Part shown: positions 10,867-21,714 of the stretch, in pieces
Layout: the number at the start of each line of letters is the position of its first letter
Numbering within the stretch: position 1 is the stretch's first letter
Source of the DNA: Streptomyces sp. MMBL 11-1
GTDB taxonomy: Bacteria > Actinomycetota > Actinomycetes > Streptomycetales > Streptomycetaceae
Reading direction: 5' to 3'
Assembly: GCF_028622875.1 (NCBI RefSeq)
Contig: NZ_CP117709.1
Span: forward strand, 5,707,001-5,771,000
Length of the DNA stretch: 64,000 nucleotides
Program-made: the position numbers and the translations under genes
Notes under the pieces: generated by a model
The model's database searches: none
What the model saw: only the letters and a program-made list of their open reading frames with translations
Told to the model about the DNA's origin: nothing

Positions 10867-12438
10867 ATGGCGGAGCTCACGATCCGGCCGGAGGAGATCC
10901 GGGACGCACTGGATAACTTTGTCCAGTCGTACCAGCCGGACGCGGCCTCGCGCGAGGAGGTCGGTACGGTCAGCGTTGCCGGCGACGGCATCGCGAAGGT
11001 GGAGGGTCTTCCCTCCGCCATGGCGAACGAGCTGCTGAAGTTCGAGGACGGCACCCTCGGTCTCGCCCTCAACCTCGAGGAGCGCGAGATCGGTGCGATC
11101 GTCCTCGGCGAGTTCAGCGGTATCGAGGAGGGCCAGCCGGTGCAGCGCACCGGTGAGGTGCTCTCCGTCGGCGTCGGCGAGGGTTACCTCGGCCGCGTCG
11201 TCGACCCGCTCGGCAACCCGATCGACGGTCTCGGCGAGATCGAGACCGACAGCCGCCGCGCCCTCGAGCTGCAGGCCCCTGGCGTCATGGTCCGTAAGTC
11301 GGTGCACGAGCCGATGCAGACCGGCTACAAGGCCGTCGACGCCATGGTGCCGATCGGCCGCGGCCAGCGTCAGCTGATCATCGGCGACCGTCAGACGGGT
11401 AAGACCGCGCTGGCCGTCGACACGATCATCAACCAGCGCGACAACTGGCGCTCGGGCGACGTGAACAAGCAGGTGCGCTGCATCTACGTCGCCATCGGTC
11501 AGAAGGGTTCCACCATCGCCTCCGTGCGTGGTGCGCTCGAAGAGGCCGGTGCGCTGGAGTACACGACCATCGTCGCCGCCCCGGCGTCCGACCCGGCCGG
11601 CTTCAAGTACCTGGCCCCGTACACCGGTTCGGCCATCGGCCAGCACTGGATGTACGACGGCAAGCACGTCCTGATCATCTTCGACGACCTCTCGAAGCAG
11701 GCCGACGCCTACCGCGCCGTGTCCCTGCTGCTGCGCCGCCCGCCGGGCCGCGAGGCCTACCCGGGTGACGTCTTCTACCTGCACTCGCGTCTGCTGGAGC
11801 GCTGCGCCAAGCTCTCCGACGAGATGGGCGCCGGTTCGATGACGGGCCTCCCGATCGTCGAGACCAAGGCGAACGACGTGTCGGCGTTCATTCCGACCAA
11901 CGTCATCTCCATCACCGACGGCCAGTGCTTCCTGGAGTCCGACCTGTTCAACGCGGGTCAGCGTCCGGCGCTCAACGTCGGTATCTCGGTCTCCCGAGTC
12001 GGTGGCTCCGCCCAGCACAAGGCCATGAAGCAGGTCTCCGGCCGGCTTCGCGTGGACCTCGCCCAGTACCGCGAGCTGGAGGCGTTCGCCGCCTTCGGTT
12101 CCGACCTGGACGCGGCCTCGAAGGCCTCGCTGGAGCGCGGTAAGCGCATGGTCGAGCTGCTGAAGCAGCCGCAGTACGCCCCGTTCCCGATGGAGGAGCA
12201 GGTCGTCTCGGTCTGGGCCGGCACCACGGGCAAGATGGACGACGTCCCGGTCGAGGACATCCGTCGCTTCGAGAGCGAGCTGCTGGAGTTCCTGCGCCGT
12301 GAGCGCAAGGACCTCCTGACCAGCATCGCCGAGGGCGGCAAGATGTCCGACGACACGCTGCAGTCGATCGCCGACGCGATCGCCGCCTTCAAGCAGCAGT
12401 TCGAGACCTCGGACGGCAAGCTCCTGGGCGAGGGCTGA
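10867..12438 (+). CDS. atpA: ATP synthase F1 subunit alpha
   Basis: This 523-residue non-catalytic nucleotide-binding subunit of F1 shows the Walker A motif GDRQTGKT, the Walker B region [11 protein letters not shown] and the alpha/beta signature [14 protein letters not shown]. The N-terminal 25 residues ([18 protein letters not shown]) are the delta-contacting helix. Start ATG 10867 follows an AAGGAGAGCAGGG stretch. It is followed after only three bases by atpG. Confidence 0.98.
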   Translation: MAELTIRPEEIRDALDNFVQSYQPDAASREEVGTVSVAGDGIAKVEGLPSAMANELLKFEDGTLGLALNLEEREIGAIVLGEFSGIEEGQPVQRTGEVLSVGVGEGYLGRVVDPLGNPIDGLGEIETDSRRALELQAPGVMVRKSVHEPMQTGYKAVDAMVPIGRGQRQLIIGDRQTGKTALAVDTIINQRDNWRSGDVNKQVRCIYVAIGQKGSTIASVRGALEEAGALEYTTIVAAPASDPAGFKYLAPYTGSAIGQHWMYDGKHVLIIFDDLSKQADAYRAVSLLLRRPPGREAYPGDVFYLHSRLLERCAKLSDEMGAGSMTGLPIVETKANDVSAFIPTNVISITDGQCFLESDLFNAGQRPALNVGISVSRVGGSAQHKAMKQVSGRLRVDLAQYRELEAFAAFGSDLDAASKASLERGKRMVELLKQPQYAPFPMEEQVVSVWAGTTGKMDDVPVEDIRRFESELLEFLRRERKDLLTSIAEGGKMSDDTLQSIADAIAAFKQQFETSDGKLLGEG

Positions 12439-12441
12439 TCG

Positions 12442-14801
<2,360 letters not shown>

Positions 14802-14815
14802 GCCTCCGGCTCACC

Positions 14816-14844
14816 GAGGGGGGTGGGTGTGTCCCGCCCCCCTC
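14816..14844 (+). other. Hairpin between atpD and atpC
   Basis: GAGGGGGG (14816-14823) pairs with CCCCCCTC (14837-14844) across a 13-base loop. It begins 14 bases after the atpD stop and has no T-run. It could limit read-through or protect upstream mRNA and so lower epsilon output relative to beta. Confidence 0.55.
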
Positions 14845-14910
14845 ACCACGCCCCGTAGAATTGAACCGACACCCGGCCGGGCGGCCGGGTGGTGACCCGA
14901 GGAGCCACCC

Positions 14911-15285
14911 TTGGCTGCTGAGCTGCATGTCGAGCTGGTCGCCGCCGACCGAAGTGTCTGGTCCGGCGAGGCCACCCTGGTAGTCGCGCGCACCACGTCC
15001 GGCGACATCGGCGTCATGCCCGGTCACCAGCCGCTTCTCGGTGTGCTGGAATCGGGCCCGGTGACGATCCGCACGAGTGAGGGCGGCACCGTCGTCGCCG
15101 CTGTGCACGGTGGATTCATCTCGTTCGCGGACGACAAGCTGTCGCTGCTGGCCGAGATCGCCGAGCTGGCCGACGAGATCGATGTCGAGCGCGCCGAGCG
15201 GGCGCTGGAACTCGCGAAGTCGGACGCGGACGCCGCTGCCCAGCGGCGCGCCGACGTACGACTGCGCGCGGTGGCGGTGCGCTAG
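14911..15285 (+). CDS. atpC: ATP synthase F1 subunit epsilon
   Basis: Epsilon binds gamma and the c-ring and can inhibit ATP hydrolysis. The 124-residue protein has the N-terminal beta-sandwich ([34 protein letters not shown]) and a C-terminal helical hairpin rich in Ala, Glu and Arg. The start is TTG 14911 with GAGGAG shortly upstream. It is the last gene of the ATP synthase operon; a nested hairpin follows. Confidence 0.97.
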   Translation: MAAELHVELVAADRSVWSGEATLVVARTTSGDIGVMPGHQPLLGVLESGPVTIRTSEGGTVVAAVHGGFISFADDKLSLLAEIAELADEIDVERAERALELAKSDADAAAQRRADVRLRAVAVR

Positions 15286-15309
15286 CACCCCCACTGACAG
15301 ATGTCTTTA

Positions 15310-15356
15310 CTCAGCCGCGGCCCGAGCTGGAGCGATCCAGCCGTGTCGCGGCTGAG
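15310..15356 (+). terminator. Nested hairpin at the end of the atp operon
   Basis: CTCAGCCGCG (15310-15319) pairs with CGCGGCTGAG (15347-15356), and inside it GCTGGA (15326-15331) pairs with TCCAGC (15336-15341) around GCGA. There is no T-run, but the position 25 bases after atpC suggests a Streptomyces-type terminator or mRNA end. Confidence 0.55.
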
Positions 15357-15418
15357 GCGATGCAGGTGCAATACGGTTTCGGTGTTCGTTACTCGACGAT
15401 GCGAGGAGGTCGGTGGAG

Positions 15419-15865
15419 ATGGTCCTCGCGTTGTGGGTGGGCGCGTCCGTCGTCGTCACGGTCCTGTTGGGACTGTTCGTCTTCGGCCTGCGCCGGAGGC
15501 TGATCCAGCGGTCCGGAGGGACCTTCGACTGCAGCCTGCGCTGGGACGTGTCGGAGGAACCCGATGCGCTCGGCAAGGGCTGGGTGTACGGGGTCGCCCG
15601 CTACAGCGGTGACCGCGTCGACTGGTTCCGGGTCTTCTCCTACGCTCCTCGCCCCCGCCGGGGCCTGGAGCGTTCTGCGATCGAGGTGATCGCCCGCCGG
15701 CTGCCGGAGGGCGAGGAGGAGCTCGCGCTCCTGTCCGACTCCGTCGTGCTCGGCTGTCTCCACCGCGGGACGCGCCTGGAGCTGGCGATGAGCGAGGACG
15801 CCCTGACCGGCTTCCTCGCCTGGCTGGAGGCGGCACCGCCCGGCCAGCGGGTCAACGTGGCGTAG
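15419..15865 (+). CDS. DUF2550 family membrane protein
   Basis: This 148-residue protein has one N-terminal membrane helix (MVLALWVGASVVVTVLLGLF), a basic stop-transfer segment (RRRLIQR) and a cytoplasmic domain with FDCSLRW and a GWVYGVARYSGD stretch, the pattern of the actinobacterial DUF2550 family, which has no known function. Its place behind atpC is conserved in actinobacteria. I chose ATG 15419 because GAGGAGG at 15403-15409 is then 9 bases away; a GTG at 15413 is too close to that site. Confidence 0.85.
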   Translation: MVLALWVGASVVVTVLLGLFVFGLRRRLIQRSGGTFDCSLRWDVSEEPDALGKGWVYGVARYSGDRVDWFRVFSYAPRPRRGLERSAIEVIARRLPEGEEELALLSDSVVLGCLHRGTRLELAMSEDALTGFLAWLEAAPPGQRVNVA

Positions 15866-15885
15866 GAGTCGGCCCCGCTGGTAGG

Positions 15886-16016
15886 GGGTCCCCCCGGACG
15901 AAGTTCTGGGGGAGGGTCAACGTGGCCTGACGAGAAGCCCCGCTGGAGGCCGACGAGAAGCCCCGCTGGACGTTGGCCCTCCTCCGGACGGACTCCGGGG
16001 GAGGGCCAACGTCGCG
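15886..16016. repeat. Repeat-rich spacer with an imperfect long hairpin
   Basis: The 19-base unit GACGAGAAGCCCCGCTGGA occurs at 15929-15947 and 15952-15970. A block near 15890-15926 (CCGGACG...GGGGGAGGGTCAACGTGG) is repeated with changes near 15985-16016. Arms at 15969-15987 and 15995-16013 pair over 19 bases with one mismatch around ACGGACT. It lies between convergent genes and may terminate the upstream transcript. Confidence 0.65.
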
Positions 16017-16059
16017 CGGCCGGCGTACGCGGCCGACGGGAGAACGTACACAGCGAAAA

Positions 16060-16094
16060 ACCGGGGAGACGGGGGGCGGACCCGTCTCCCCGGT
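16060..16094. terminator. Bidirectional terminator between DUF2550 gene and chiC
   Basis: A perfect 14-bp stem (16060-16073 with 16081-16094) encloses a 7-base loop. GTTTTCC follows on the plus strand and GAAAAA precedes it, giving a T-run on the minus strand too. It lies between the ends of two convergent genes. Confidence 0.8.
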
Positions 16095-16153
16095 GTTTTC
16101 CGGGGGTGGTGCTTGCCGTTCGTGCCGCTACGGCGTGGGGAGCACCGTTGTCG

Positions 16154-18028
16154 CTACTTGAGACCGCTGTGGATCGCGGTCACCAGCTCCCCGTTGCTGG
16201 TGTCACCGGAGAGCTCCCAGAAGAACGCGCCTCCCAGGCCCTGGTTCTTCGCCCAGGTCATCTTCGAGCCGATGGTGGCCGGGGTGTCGTAGCTCCACCA
16301 GTTGGTGCCGCAGTGGGCGTACGCGGTGCCGCCGACGGTGCCGGTGGCCGGGCAGGTGTTCTTGAGGACCTTGTAGTCCTCGAAGCCCGTCTCGTACGTG
16401 CCGGCTGCCGGGCCGGTCGCCGTGCCGCCGGGGGCGGACTGGGTGACGCCGGTCCAGCCGCGGCCGTAGAAGCCGATGCCGAGCAGCAGCTTCTTGGCCG
16501 GCACGCCCTGTGCCTTGAGCTTGGCGATGGCGTCGGCGGAGTTGAAGCCCTGCTGCGGGATGCCGGGGTAGGAGGTCAGCGGCGAGTGCGGGGCCGTCGG
16601 GCCCTGCTTCGCCCAGGCGCCGAAGAAGTCGTACGTCATCACGTTGTACCAGTCCATGGACTGGGCCGCGCCGGCGTAGTCGGTGGCGTCGATCTTGCCG
16701 CCGGCCGAGGCGTCCGCGGTGATGGCGGCGGTGACCAGGTAGTTCGGGCCGAACTTCGCCCGGGTGGCGTCGGAGATCTTCTTCAGCGCGCCCGGACCGC
16801 TGCTGTCACAGGTCAGACCACAGGCGTTGGGGTACTCCCAGTCCAGGTCGATGCCGTCGAAGACATCGGCCCAGCGGGGGTCCTCGACCAGGTCGTAGCA
16901 GGACTGCGCGAACGCGGCGGGGTTCTGCGCGGCCTGGGTGAAGCCGCCGGACCAGGTCCAGCCACCGAAGGAGTAGAGGACCTTGATGTGCGGGTACTTG
17001 GCCTTCAGCTTGCGCAGCTGGTTGAAGTTGCCGCGCAGCGGCTGGTCCCAGGTGTCGGCGACACCGTCGACGGACTGGTCGGCCGTGTACGCCTTGTCGT
17101 AGTCGGCGTAGGCGTCACCGATCGTGCACTTGCCGTTCTGCACGTTGCCGAACGCGTAGTTGATGTGCGTCATCTTCGCGGCCGAACCGGACGTCACCAG
17201 GTTCTTGACGTGGTAGTTGCGCCCGTAGACGCCCCAGTTGGTGAAGTACCCCATGTGGACCTTGTCACCGCCGGGGCCGGGCTCCTGGCCGCCGCCGGTG
17301 GTGCGCACGGAGACGGAGCCGGAGGCCGGGCCGGTCTGGTCGGCGGTGTCCCGGGCCTGTACGGCGTAGGAGTAGTCGGTGCCCGCGGTCAGACCGGTGT
17401 TGGTGTACGTCGTGCCGGTGACCGTGGCGACCTTCGCGCCGTCCCGCAGCACGTCGTAGTTCTTGACGCCCTTGTCGTCGGTCGCGGCGCTCCAGCTGAG
17501 CGTCACCGAGGTGTCGGTGACGTTGCTGGTGGTGGGGGTGCCGGGGGCCGAGGGCGGGTTGTCGCCGGGGACGGAGCCGCCGTCACAGGAGGCGCCGTTC
17601 AGCTTGCAGCCCGTGGGGGCGCCGGAGCCGGTGCCGTTGAAGCCGAAGCTGACGCTGGCGCCGGGCGCCACGGAACCGTTCCAGGAGAGGTTCTTGGCGG
17701 TGTAGTGGTTGCCGCTCTTGGTGAGGTTGGCGTCCCAGGCGGAGCCGGCCGAGGTACCCGAGGGGAAGTCCCACTCGATGGTCCAGGAGGAGAGCGCGGT
17801 GGTGCCGGTGTTCTTCACCGTCCACTGACCCTCGAAGCCGCTGCCCCAGTCCGACTTCTTGGTGTACGTGGCGGTGGCCGACGTGGCAGCCGTGGCGGGG
17901 GAGGCGAGCCCCACCATCGCGGCCAGCGGCACGACCAGCGCGGTCAGGCCCGCTATGACCTTGGACCGGCCGCTCCGGGCGGGGGCCCATCGGAATCTGG
18001 ATCGGCGTTGGGGGGATTCTGTGCTCAA
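16154..18028 (-). CDS. chiC: Secreted family 18 chitinase with CBM2 and fibronectin type III domains
   Basis: This 624-residue exported enzyme hydrolyses chitin. Order of domains: Arg-rich signal peptide with hydrophobic core and ATA cleavage region (to about residue 48), CBM2 (about 50-150, with the W-rich DWGSGFEGQW), a fibronectin type III domain (about 165-250), a Gly/Pro linker, then the GH18 barrel with the catalytic DGIDLDWE motif. This is the layout of Streptomyces ChiC. I chose TTG 18028 because GAGGAG lies 5 bases upstream; the longer reading frame to 18157 runs into the regulatory repeats. The chiS/chiR pair lies directly upstream on the same strand. Confidence 0.94.
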   Translation of the reverse strand: MSTESPQRRSRFRWAPARSGRSKVIAGLTALVVPLAAMVGLASPATAATSATATYTKKSDWGSGFEGQWTVKNTGTTALSSWTIEWDFPSGTSAGSAWDANLTKSGNHYTAKNLSWNGSVAPGASVSFGFNGTGSGAPTGCKLNGASCDGGSVPGDNPPSAPGTPTTSNVTDTSVTLSWSAATDDKGVKNYDVLRDGAKVATVTGTTYTNTGLTAGTDYSYAVQARDTADQTGPASGSVSVRTTGGGQEPGPGGDKVHMGYFTNWGVYGRNYHVKNLVTSGSAAKMTHINYAFGNVQNGKCTIGDAYADYDKAYTADQSVDGVADTWDQPLRGNFNQLRKLKAKYPHIKVLYSFGGWTWSGGFTQAAQNPAAFAQSCYDLVEDPRWADVFDGIDLDWEYPNACGLTCDSSGPGALKKISDATRAKFGPNYLVTAAITADASAGGKIDATDYAGAAQSMDWYNVMTYDFFGAWAKQGPTAPHSPLTSYPGIPQQGFNSADAIAKLKAQGVPAKKLLLGIGFYGRGWTGVTQSAPGGTATGPAAGTYETGFEDYKVLKNTCPATGTVGGTAYAHCGTNWWSYDTPATIGSKMTWAKNQGLGGAFFWELSGDTSNGELVTAIHSGLK

Positions 18029-18093
18029 CGGTGCTCCTCGGGTGAGGTCCAACAAACGGGGGTGATTCGTGGACTGCAAACCCTGCGCCGCCC

Positions 18094-18117
18094 TGAGTAC
18101 GGTTGCTCCCGTACTCA
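18094..18117 (-). promoter_or_regulatory. Hairpin in the chiC leader
   Basis: TGAGTACGG (18094-18102) and CCGTACTCA (18109-18117) form a perfect 9-bp stem with a 6-base loop. It lies between the direct repeats and the chiC start, so it would be in the untranslated leader if transcription begins near the repeats. Confidence 0.5.
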
Positions 18118-18144
18118 CCGCAGTGTGTTTCGGTGACAGTAGGA

Positions 18145-18177
18145 AGGTCTGGACCAATCGTCAAGAGGTCTGGACCA
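18145..18177 (-). promoter_or_regulatory. Chitinase-type 12-bp direct repeats (chiC promoter)
   Basis: AGGTCTGGACCA occurs at 18145-18156 and 18166-18177, exactly 21 bases (two helical turns) apart. On the coding strand this reads TGGTCCAGACCT, the direct repeat known from Streptomyces chitinase promoters, where it mediates chitin induction and glucose repression. A tandem pair at this place marks the chiC promoter. Confidence 0.85.
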
Positions 18178-18193
18178 AAGATCGGATCGCCGC

Positions 18194-18844
18194 TCAGATC
18201 CCCAACTCCTGTGCCAGGACCGCCGCCTGAACCCGGCTGCGCAGCTCCAGCTTGCCCAGCACCCTGCTGACGTGCGTCTTCACCGTGGCCTCGGCCATCG
18301 AGAGACGCAGCGCGATCTCCGCGTTCGACAAGCCCCCGCCCAGGCACCCCAGCACTTCGAGCTCGCGTCGCGTGAGCGCGTCCAGCACCGCGCGATCGGC
18401 CGTCCCCCGTCCGCGTACGGGGGACGCCCCGGCGAACTCCGCGATCAGCCGACGGGTCACGGCCGGAGCGATGAGCCCCTCGCCGCGCGCCACCGTCCGT
18501 ACCGCCTCCAGCAGATCGCGGGCATCGGTGTTCTTCAGCAGGAAGCCGGAGGCCCCCGCGCGCAGCGCCCCGAAGACGTACTCGTCCAGATCGAACGTGG
18601 TCAGCACCAGGACGTCCGCGAGCTCCTCCGACACCACCTGCCGGGTCGCCGACACCCCGTCGAGGCGCGGCATCTGCACATCCATCAGCACCAGGTCCGG
18701 GCGGAGTTCACGCGCCAGGCGCACCGCCGCCTCGCCGTCCGCCGCCTCCCCGACGACCTCGATGTCCGGCGCGCTGGAGAGGATCAGCACCAGCCCGGCG
18801 CGCACCGCCGCCTGGTCCTCCGCGACCAGTACCCGGATCGTCAT
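18194..18844 (-). CDS. chiR: NarL/LuxR-family response regulator, chitinase regulator
   Basis: This 216-residue regulator has a receiver domain with phosphorylation site Asp55 (VLMDVQMP), acidic pocket E9-D10 and the switch Thr in VLTTFD, then a C-terminal LuxR-type helix-turn-helix (LTRRELEVLGCL ... SNAEIALRLSMAEATVKTHVSRVL). Its ATG overlaps the stop of the kinase gene (ATGA at 18841-18844), so the pair is translationally coupled. Position upstream of chiC on the same strand matches ChiR of S. coelicolor, which activates chiC (from memory). The name rests on synteny, so it is less sure than the family. Confidence 0.85.
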   Translation of the reverse strand: MTIRVLVAEDQAAVRAGLVLILSSAPDIEVVGEAADGEAAVRLARELRPDLVLMDVQMPRLDGVSATRQVVSEELADVLVLTTFDLDEYVFGALRAGASGFLLKNTDARDLLEAVRTVARGEGLIAPAVTRRLIAEFAGASPVRGRGTADRAVLDALTRRELEVLGCLGGGLSNAEIALRLSMAEATVKTHVSRVLGKLELRSRVQAAVLAQELGI

Positions 18845-20055
18845 TCCCGCACCGTCCTTTCCTCCACGGGCAGTTCGGCCCGTACCCGCCAGATCTTGGT
18901 TCCGTCGCCGTCCGGCTCGGCCCCCGCGGTGATCCTCCCGCCGAGCAGGGCCACCCGCTCCCGCATGCCCACCAGGCCAGCCTCCGATCCGGGCGCCGTG
19001 GGACCGGGGCGGCTGCCGAACACACTGGTCACCTCGATCGTCAGCACCCCGCCGGTGTGGCCGAGCCGCACGGTGACCGGGCCCGGCGCCGCGTGCTTGA
19101 GAGCGTTGGTCAGGGACTCCTGCACAATCCGGTAGGCGGCCAGCTCGACCGGCGTCGGCAGCGCTTCGGGCACCGCGTCCCCGGCGCCCTCCAGGGTGCA
19201 GACCAGCCCGCTGGACGCCCCGTTGACGTTCGTCTGCTCGACGAGCGCGTCCAGGGAAGCGAGCGTCGGGGCCGCCTCCGGGGCGTCGTCCTCGCCGCCC
19301 TCCCGCAGCAGCCCGATCAGCCGGCGCATCTCCGCCAGCCCCTCGACACTGTTCTCCCGGATCACCTTCAGGGCGTTCCGGGAGGTCTCCGGGTCGTCGA
19401 TGGACAGGGCCGCCGTGGAGTGGATCGCCACGGCGGAGAGGTGGTTGGCCACCATGTCGTGCAGCTCCCGTCCCATCCGGGCGCGCTCGGCGACCACCGC
19501 CTGCGTCCGGTCCATCTCGGCCAGCCGCGCGGTCTGCGCGGCGGCCAGCCGGGCGCTGTCGGCGGCGGAGCGATGGCTGCGGACACTGACCCCGGTCAGC
19601 GCGGGGCCGAAGGAGACCAGCCCGATGACCAGGCCGATCAGCAGCGCCTCCGGCTTGTGGAACCAGGCCAGGAAGCCGATCGTGGACGCGACGGTGATCA
19701 GGAGTGTGGCCACCGGGAGGCGGCGGGCGGCGGCCGGGGTCCCGTACAGCACGGCCGCGTACATGACGTCCGTGAACATCAGGACGGTGGCGAGGTTGCC
19801 CCGGGTGAACTGGTCCGCCACCAGCGCGAGCGTGCCGGTCATCAGCGCCGTGCGCGGGGCGGCGCGGCGCAGCAGCTCGGCGGCGGCCATCGCGGTCAGC
19901 GGTACGAGGGCGACCCAGGGGGCGGCGAAGGGCCGGCCGCCCTGGGTGTGCAGGCCCAGCAGCCACAGGAGCAGCCCCCCGAGCAGCCCGGAGGCGGCCA
20001 GGGTCACCGCGTCGCGGTCGGGGCGGATCGAGGTGGGCACCCCTCCATCCAACAC
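18841..20055 (-). CDS. chiS: Membrane sensor histidine kinase, chitinase regulator
   Basis: This 404-residue kinase has about six N-terminal membrane segments (roughly residues 15-165) without a large outside domain, then a HisKA_3 dimerisation helix with the phospho-accepting His in RMGRELHDMVANHLSAVA and a short HATPase domain (N box RIVQESLTNALKH, G box EAGLVGMRERV). This is the NarX-like class that pairs with NarL-type regulators such as its partner gene. The start GTG 20055 is uncertain; TTG 20052 and GTG 20040 are alternatives. The chiS name rests on synteny with chiC. Confidence 0.82.
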   Translation of the reverse strand: MLDGGVPTSIRPDRDAVTLAASGLLGGLLLWLLGLHTQGGRPFAAPWVALVPLTAMAAAELLRRAAPRTALMTGTLALVADQFTRGNLATVLMFTDVMYAAVLYGTPAAARRLPVATLLITVASTIGFLAWFHKPEALLIGLVIGLVSFGPALTGVSVRSHRSAADSARLAAAQTARLAEMDRTQAVVAERARMGRELHDMVANHLSAVAIHSTAALSIDDPETSRNALKVIRENSVEGLAEMRRLIGLLREGGEDDAPEAAPTLASLDALVEQTNVNGASSGLVCTLEGAGDAVPEALPTPVELAAYRIVQESLTNALKHAAPGPVTVRLGHTGGVLTIEVTSVFGSRPGPTAPGSEAGLVGMRERVALLGGRITAGAEPDGDGTKIWRVRAELPVEERTVRE

Positions 20056-20191
20056 GCACCGCCGCCTTCGGACCTCCCTTCGTGGGCCGATCCCCGACTA
20101 CATCGAACGATGCAGTCCCGTTTCGTCACTGCCGACGACGTATCCGCGCCCGGCGGCCGGGAGGCTGGGAGAGAACGGGAGGAGAGACGTC

Positions 20192-20770
20192 GTGATCGCT
20201 CTACTGGTCGTGGCCTGCGAGGTCGCGTTCTGGGTTCTGCTGGCCGCCGGACTCGCCCTGCGGTACGTCGCGAGGAAACCGAAGCTCGGCGCGGCCGTGC
20301 TGCTGTGCGAGCCGCTGCTGGAGGTCGTCCTGCTGGTGGTGACCGCCATCGACCTGAAGAACGGGGCCGAGCCGGACTGGAAGCACGGCCTGGCCGCCGT
20401 CTACATCGGCTTCACCGTGGGCCTGGGCCACTCCACCATCAAGTGGGTCGACGCCCGCGTCGCCCACCGCTGGTTCGGCGGCCCGCCGCCGGTGAAGCCG
20501 CCGAAGTACGGCATGGCCCGCGCCGCCCACGAGTGGCGCACCGCCGCCCGCTGGATCCTCGCCGCCGTGGTCGCGCTGGGTCTGCTCCAGGCAGCGGTCT
20601 GGTACGTCGGCCCCGGCGGGGAGACCGGTTCGCTGCGGATGTGGCAGCAGAAGATGGGCTGGGTGATCGGGATCAACCTGATCCTCGCGGCCGGCTACAC
20701 GGTGTTCCCGAAGCAGGCGCCGAAGGACACGGACAAGGTGGCGGAGCGGGAGCGGGCCGACCGGCTGTAG
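20192..20770 (+). CDS. Hypothetical integral membrane protein
   Basis: This 192-residue protein has about five membrane segments, for example IALLVVACEVAFWVLLAAGL, LLEVVLLVVTAI, LAAVYIGFTVGLGH and WILAAVVALGLLQAAVW, and a charged C-terminal tail. A segment with WVDARVAHRWFGGPPPVKPPKYG forms a conserved-looking cytoplasmic loop. The start is GTG 20192 with GGAGGAG 7 bases upstream. It is divergent from chiS and convergent with the adenosyltransferase gene two bases beyond its end. I do not recognise a function. Confidence 0.82.
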   Translation: MIALLVVACEVAFWVLLAAGLALRYVARKPKLGAAVLLCEPLLEVVLLVVTAIDLKNGAEPDWKHGLAAVYIGFTVGLGHSTIKWVDARVAHRWFGGPPPVKPPKYGMARAAHEWRTAARWILAAVVALGLLQAAVWYVGPGGETGSLRMWQQKMGWVIGINLILAAGYTVFPKQAPKDTDKVAERERADRL

Positions 20771-20772
20771 GC

Positions 20773-21345
20773 CTACCGCTCGCCGCCCGGCACCCACAGC
20801 ACGTCCCCGACCTCCTTGTTCGCGCTCCGCGCCAGGATGAACAGGAGGTCGGAGAGGCGGTTGAGGTAGGTGGCGGTCAGGGTGTTCATCGACTCCCCGT
20901 GCACCTCCAGCGCCGCCCAGGTGGACCGCTCGGCGCGCCGGACCACGGTGCACGCCTGGTGCAGCAGGGCCGCGCCGGGCGTACCGCCGGGGAGGATGAA
21001 GCTGCGCAGCTTCTCCAGCTCCTCCAGGAAGGTGTCGCAGTCCGCCTCCAGCTTGTCGATGTAGGACTGCTCCACCCGCAGCGGAGGGTACTTCGGGTCC
21101 TCGACCACCGGGGTGCACAGGTCCGCGCCCACGTCGAAGAGGTCGTTCTGGACCCGTACGAGGACCTTCACCAGCGCCTCGGGCAGCTGCCCCAGCGCGA
21201 TGGCCGCGCCGATCGCCGCGTTGGCCTCGTTGGCGTCCGCGTACGCCGAGATCCGCAGATCGGTCTTGGCGGTGCGGCTCATGTCGCCGAGGGCCGTGGT
21301 GCCCTGGTCGCCGGTCCGGGTGTAGATGCGCGTCAGATTGACCAT
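20773..21345 (-). CDS. Cob(I)alamin adenosyltransferase, PduO type
   Basis: This 190-residue enzyme transfers the adenosyl group of ATP to reduced cobalamin and so supplies coenzyme B12 to mutases such as IcmA and methylmalonyl-CoA mutase. Family motifs seen: the N-terminal ATP loop IYTRTGDQGTTAL, the helix DANEANAAIGAA, the central FILPGGTPGAALLH and the active-site RRAERSTWAA followed by YLNRLSDLLFILAR. Length is normal for the family. In this window it supports a B12-dependent acyl-CoA theme shared with meaB, mce and icmA. Confidence 0.94.
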   Translation of the reverse strand: MVNLTRIYTRTGDQGTTALGDMSRTAKTDLRISAYADANEANAAIGAAIALGQLPEALVKVLVRVQNDLFDVGADLCTPVVEDPKYPPLRVEQSYIDKLEADCDTFLEELEKLRSFILPGGTPGAALLHQACTVVRRAERSTWAALEVHGESMNTLTATYLNRLSDLLFILARSANKEVGDVLWVPGGER

Positions 21346-21714
21346 GGGTCCAGCGTAGTTACGCTCCGGCCCGCCGGGAGACCCGTGTGCCCACGGTCAC
21401 GGCCGCGGCGGCGCGGGCCGGGGCGACGAGGGCCGGGGGCGCCCGCTCCCGCGACCCGGGCGGGTCGGCCGCCGAGGCCGTCCCGCGCGAGGCCGGCCCC
21501 CTGCCGCTTCTCGTCGGCCGCCCGGCGACCAGGTCCTCAACTCCGCGCGGCGCGGAGCCGAATGACGTGTCCCGGTGTGATGTCCGTCATCTGAGACGTG
21601 ACGCGCATCTCTTCACCGCCCCAGCGCGCCCGACGGGTACTAATCTCCGCCGGAGAGCATGTGAACCGCCGTGAACAGAAGCGCACGGGCGAACAGAGAC
21701 CAAGGGGTGCGAAC
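21346..21714. other. 369-base intergenic region
   Basis: This divergent gap should hold the promoters of the adenosyltransferase and dehydrogenase genes. I see a perfect hairpin (CTCCGCG at 21541-21547 with CGCGGAG at 21551-21557) and otherwise low-complexity G/C sequence; no convincing gene or promoter pair was found. Confidence 0.5.

Noticed and set aside
16106..18136. 676-codon plus-strand frame opposite chiC
   Set aside because: Gly/Val/Arg-rich shadow of the chitinase; the minus-strand frame has the full domain set.
18845..20059. Response regulator read as part of a 621-codon minus-strand frame starting at 20059
   Set aside because: The first 400 codons are an out-of-frame reading of the kinase gene; the receiver domain starts cleanly at ATG 18844.
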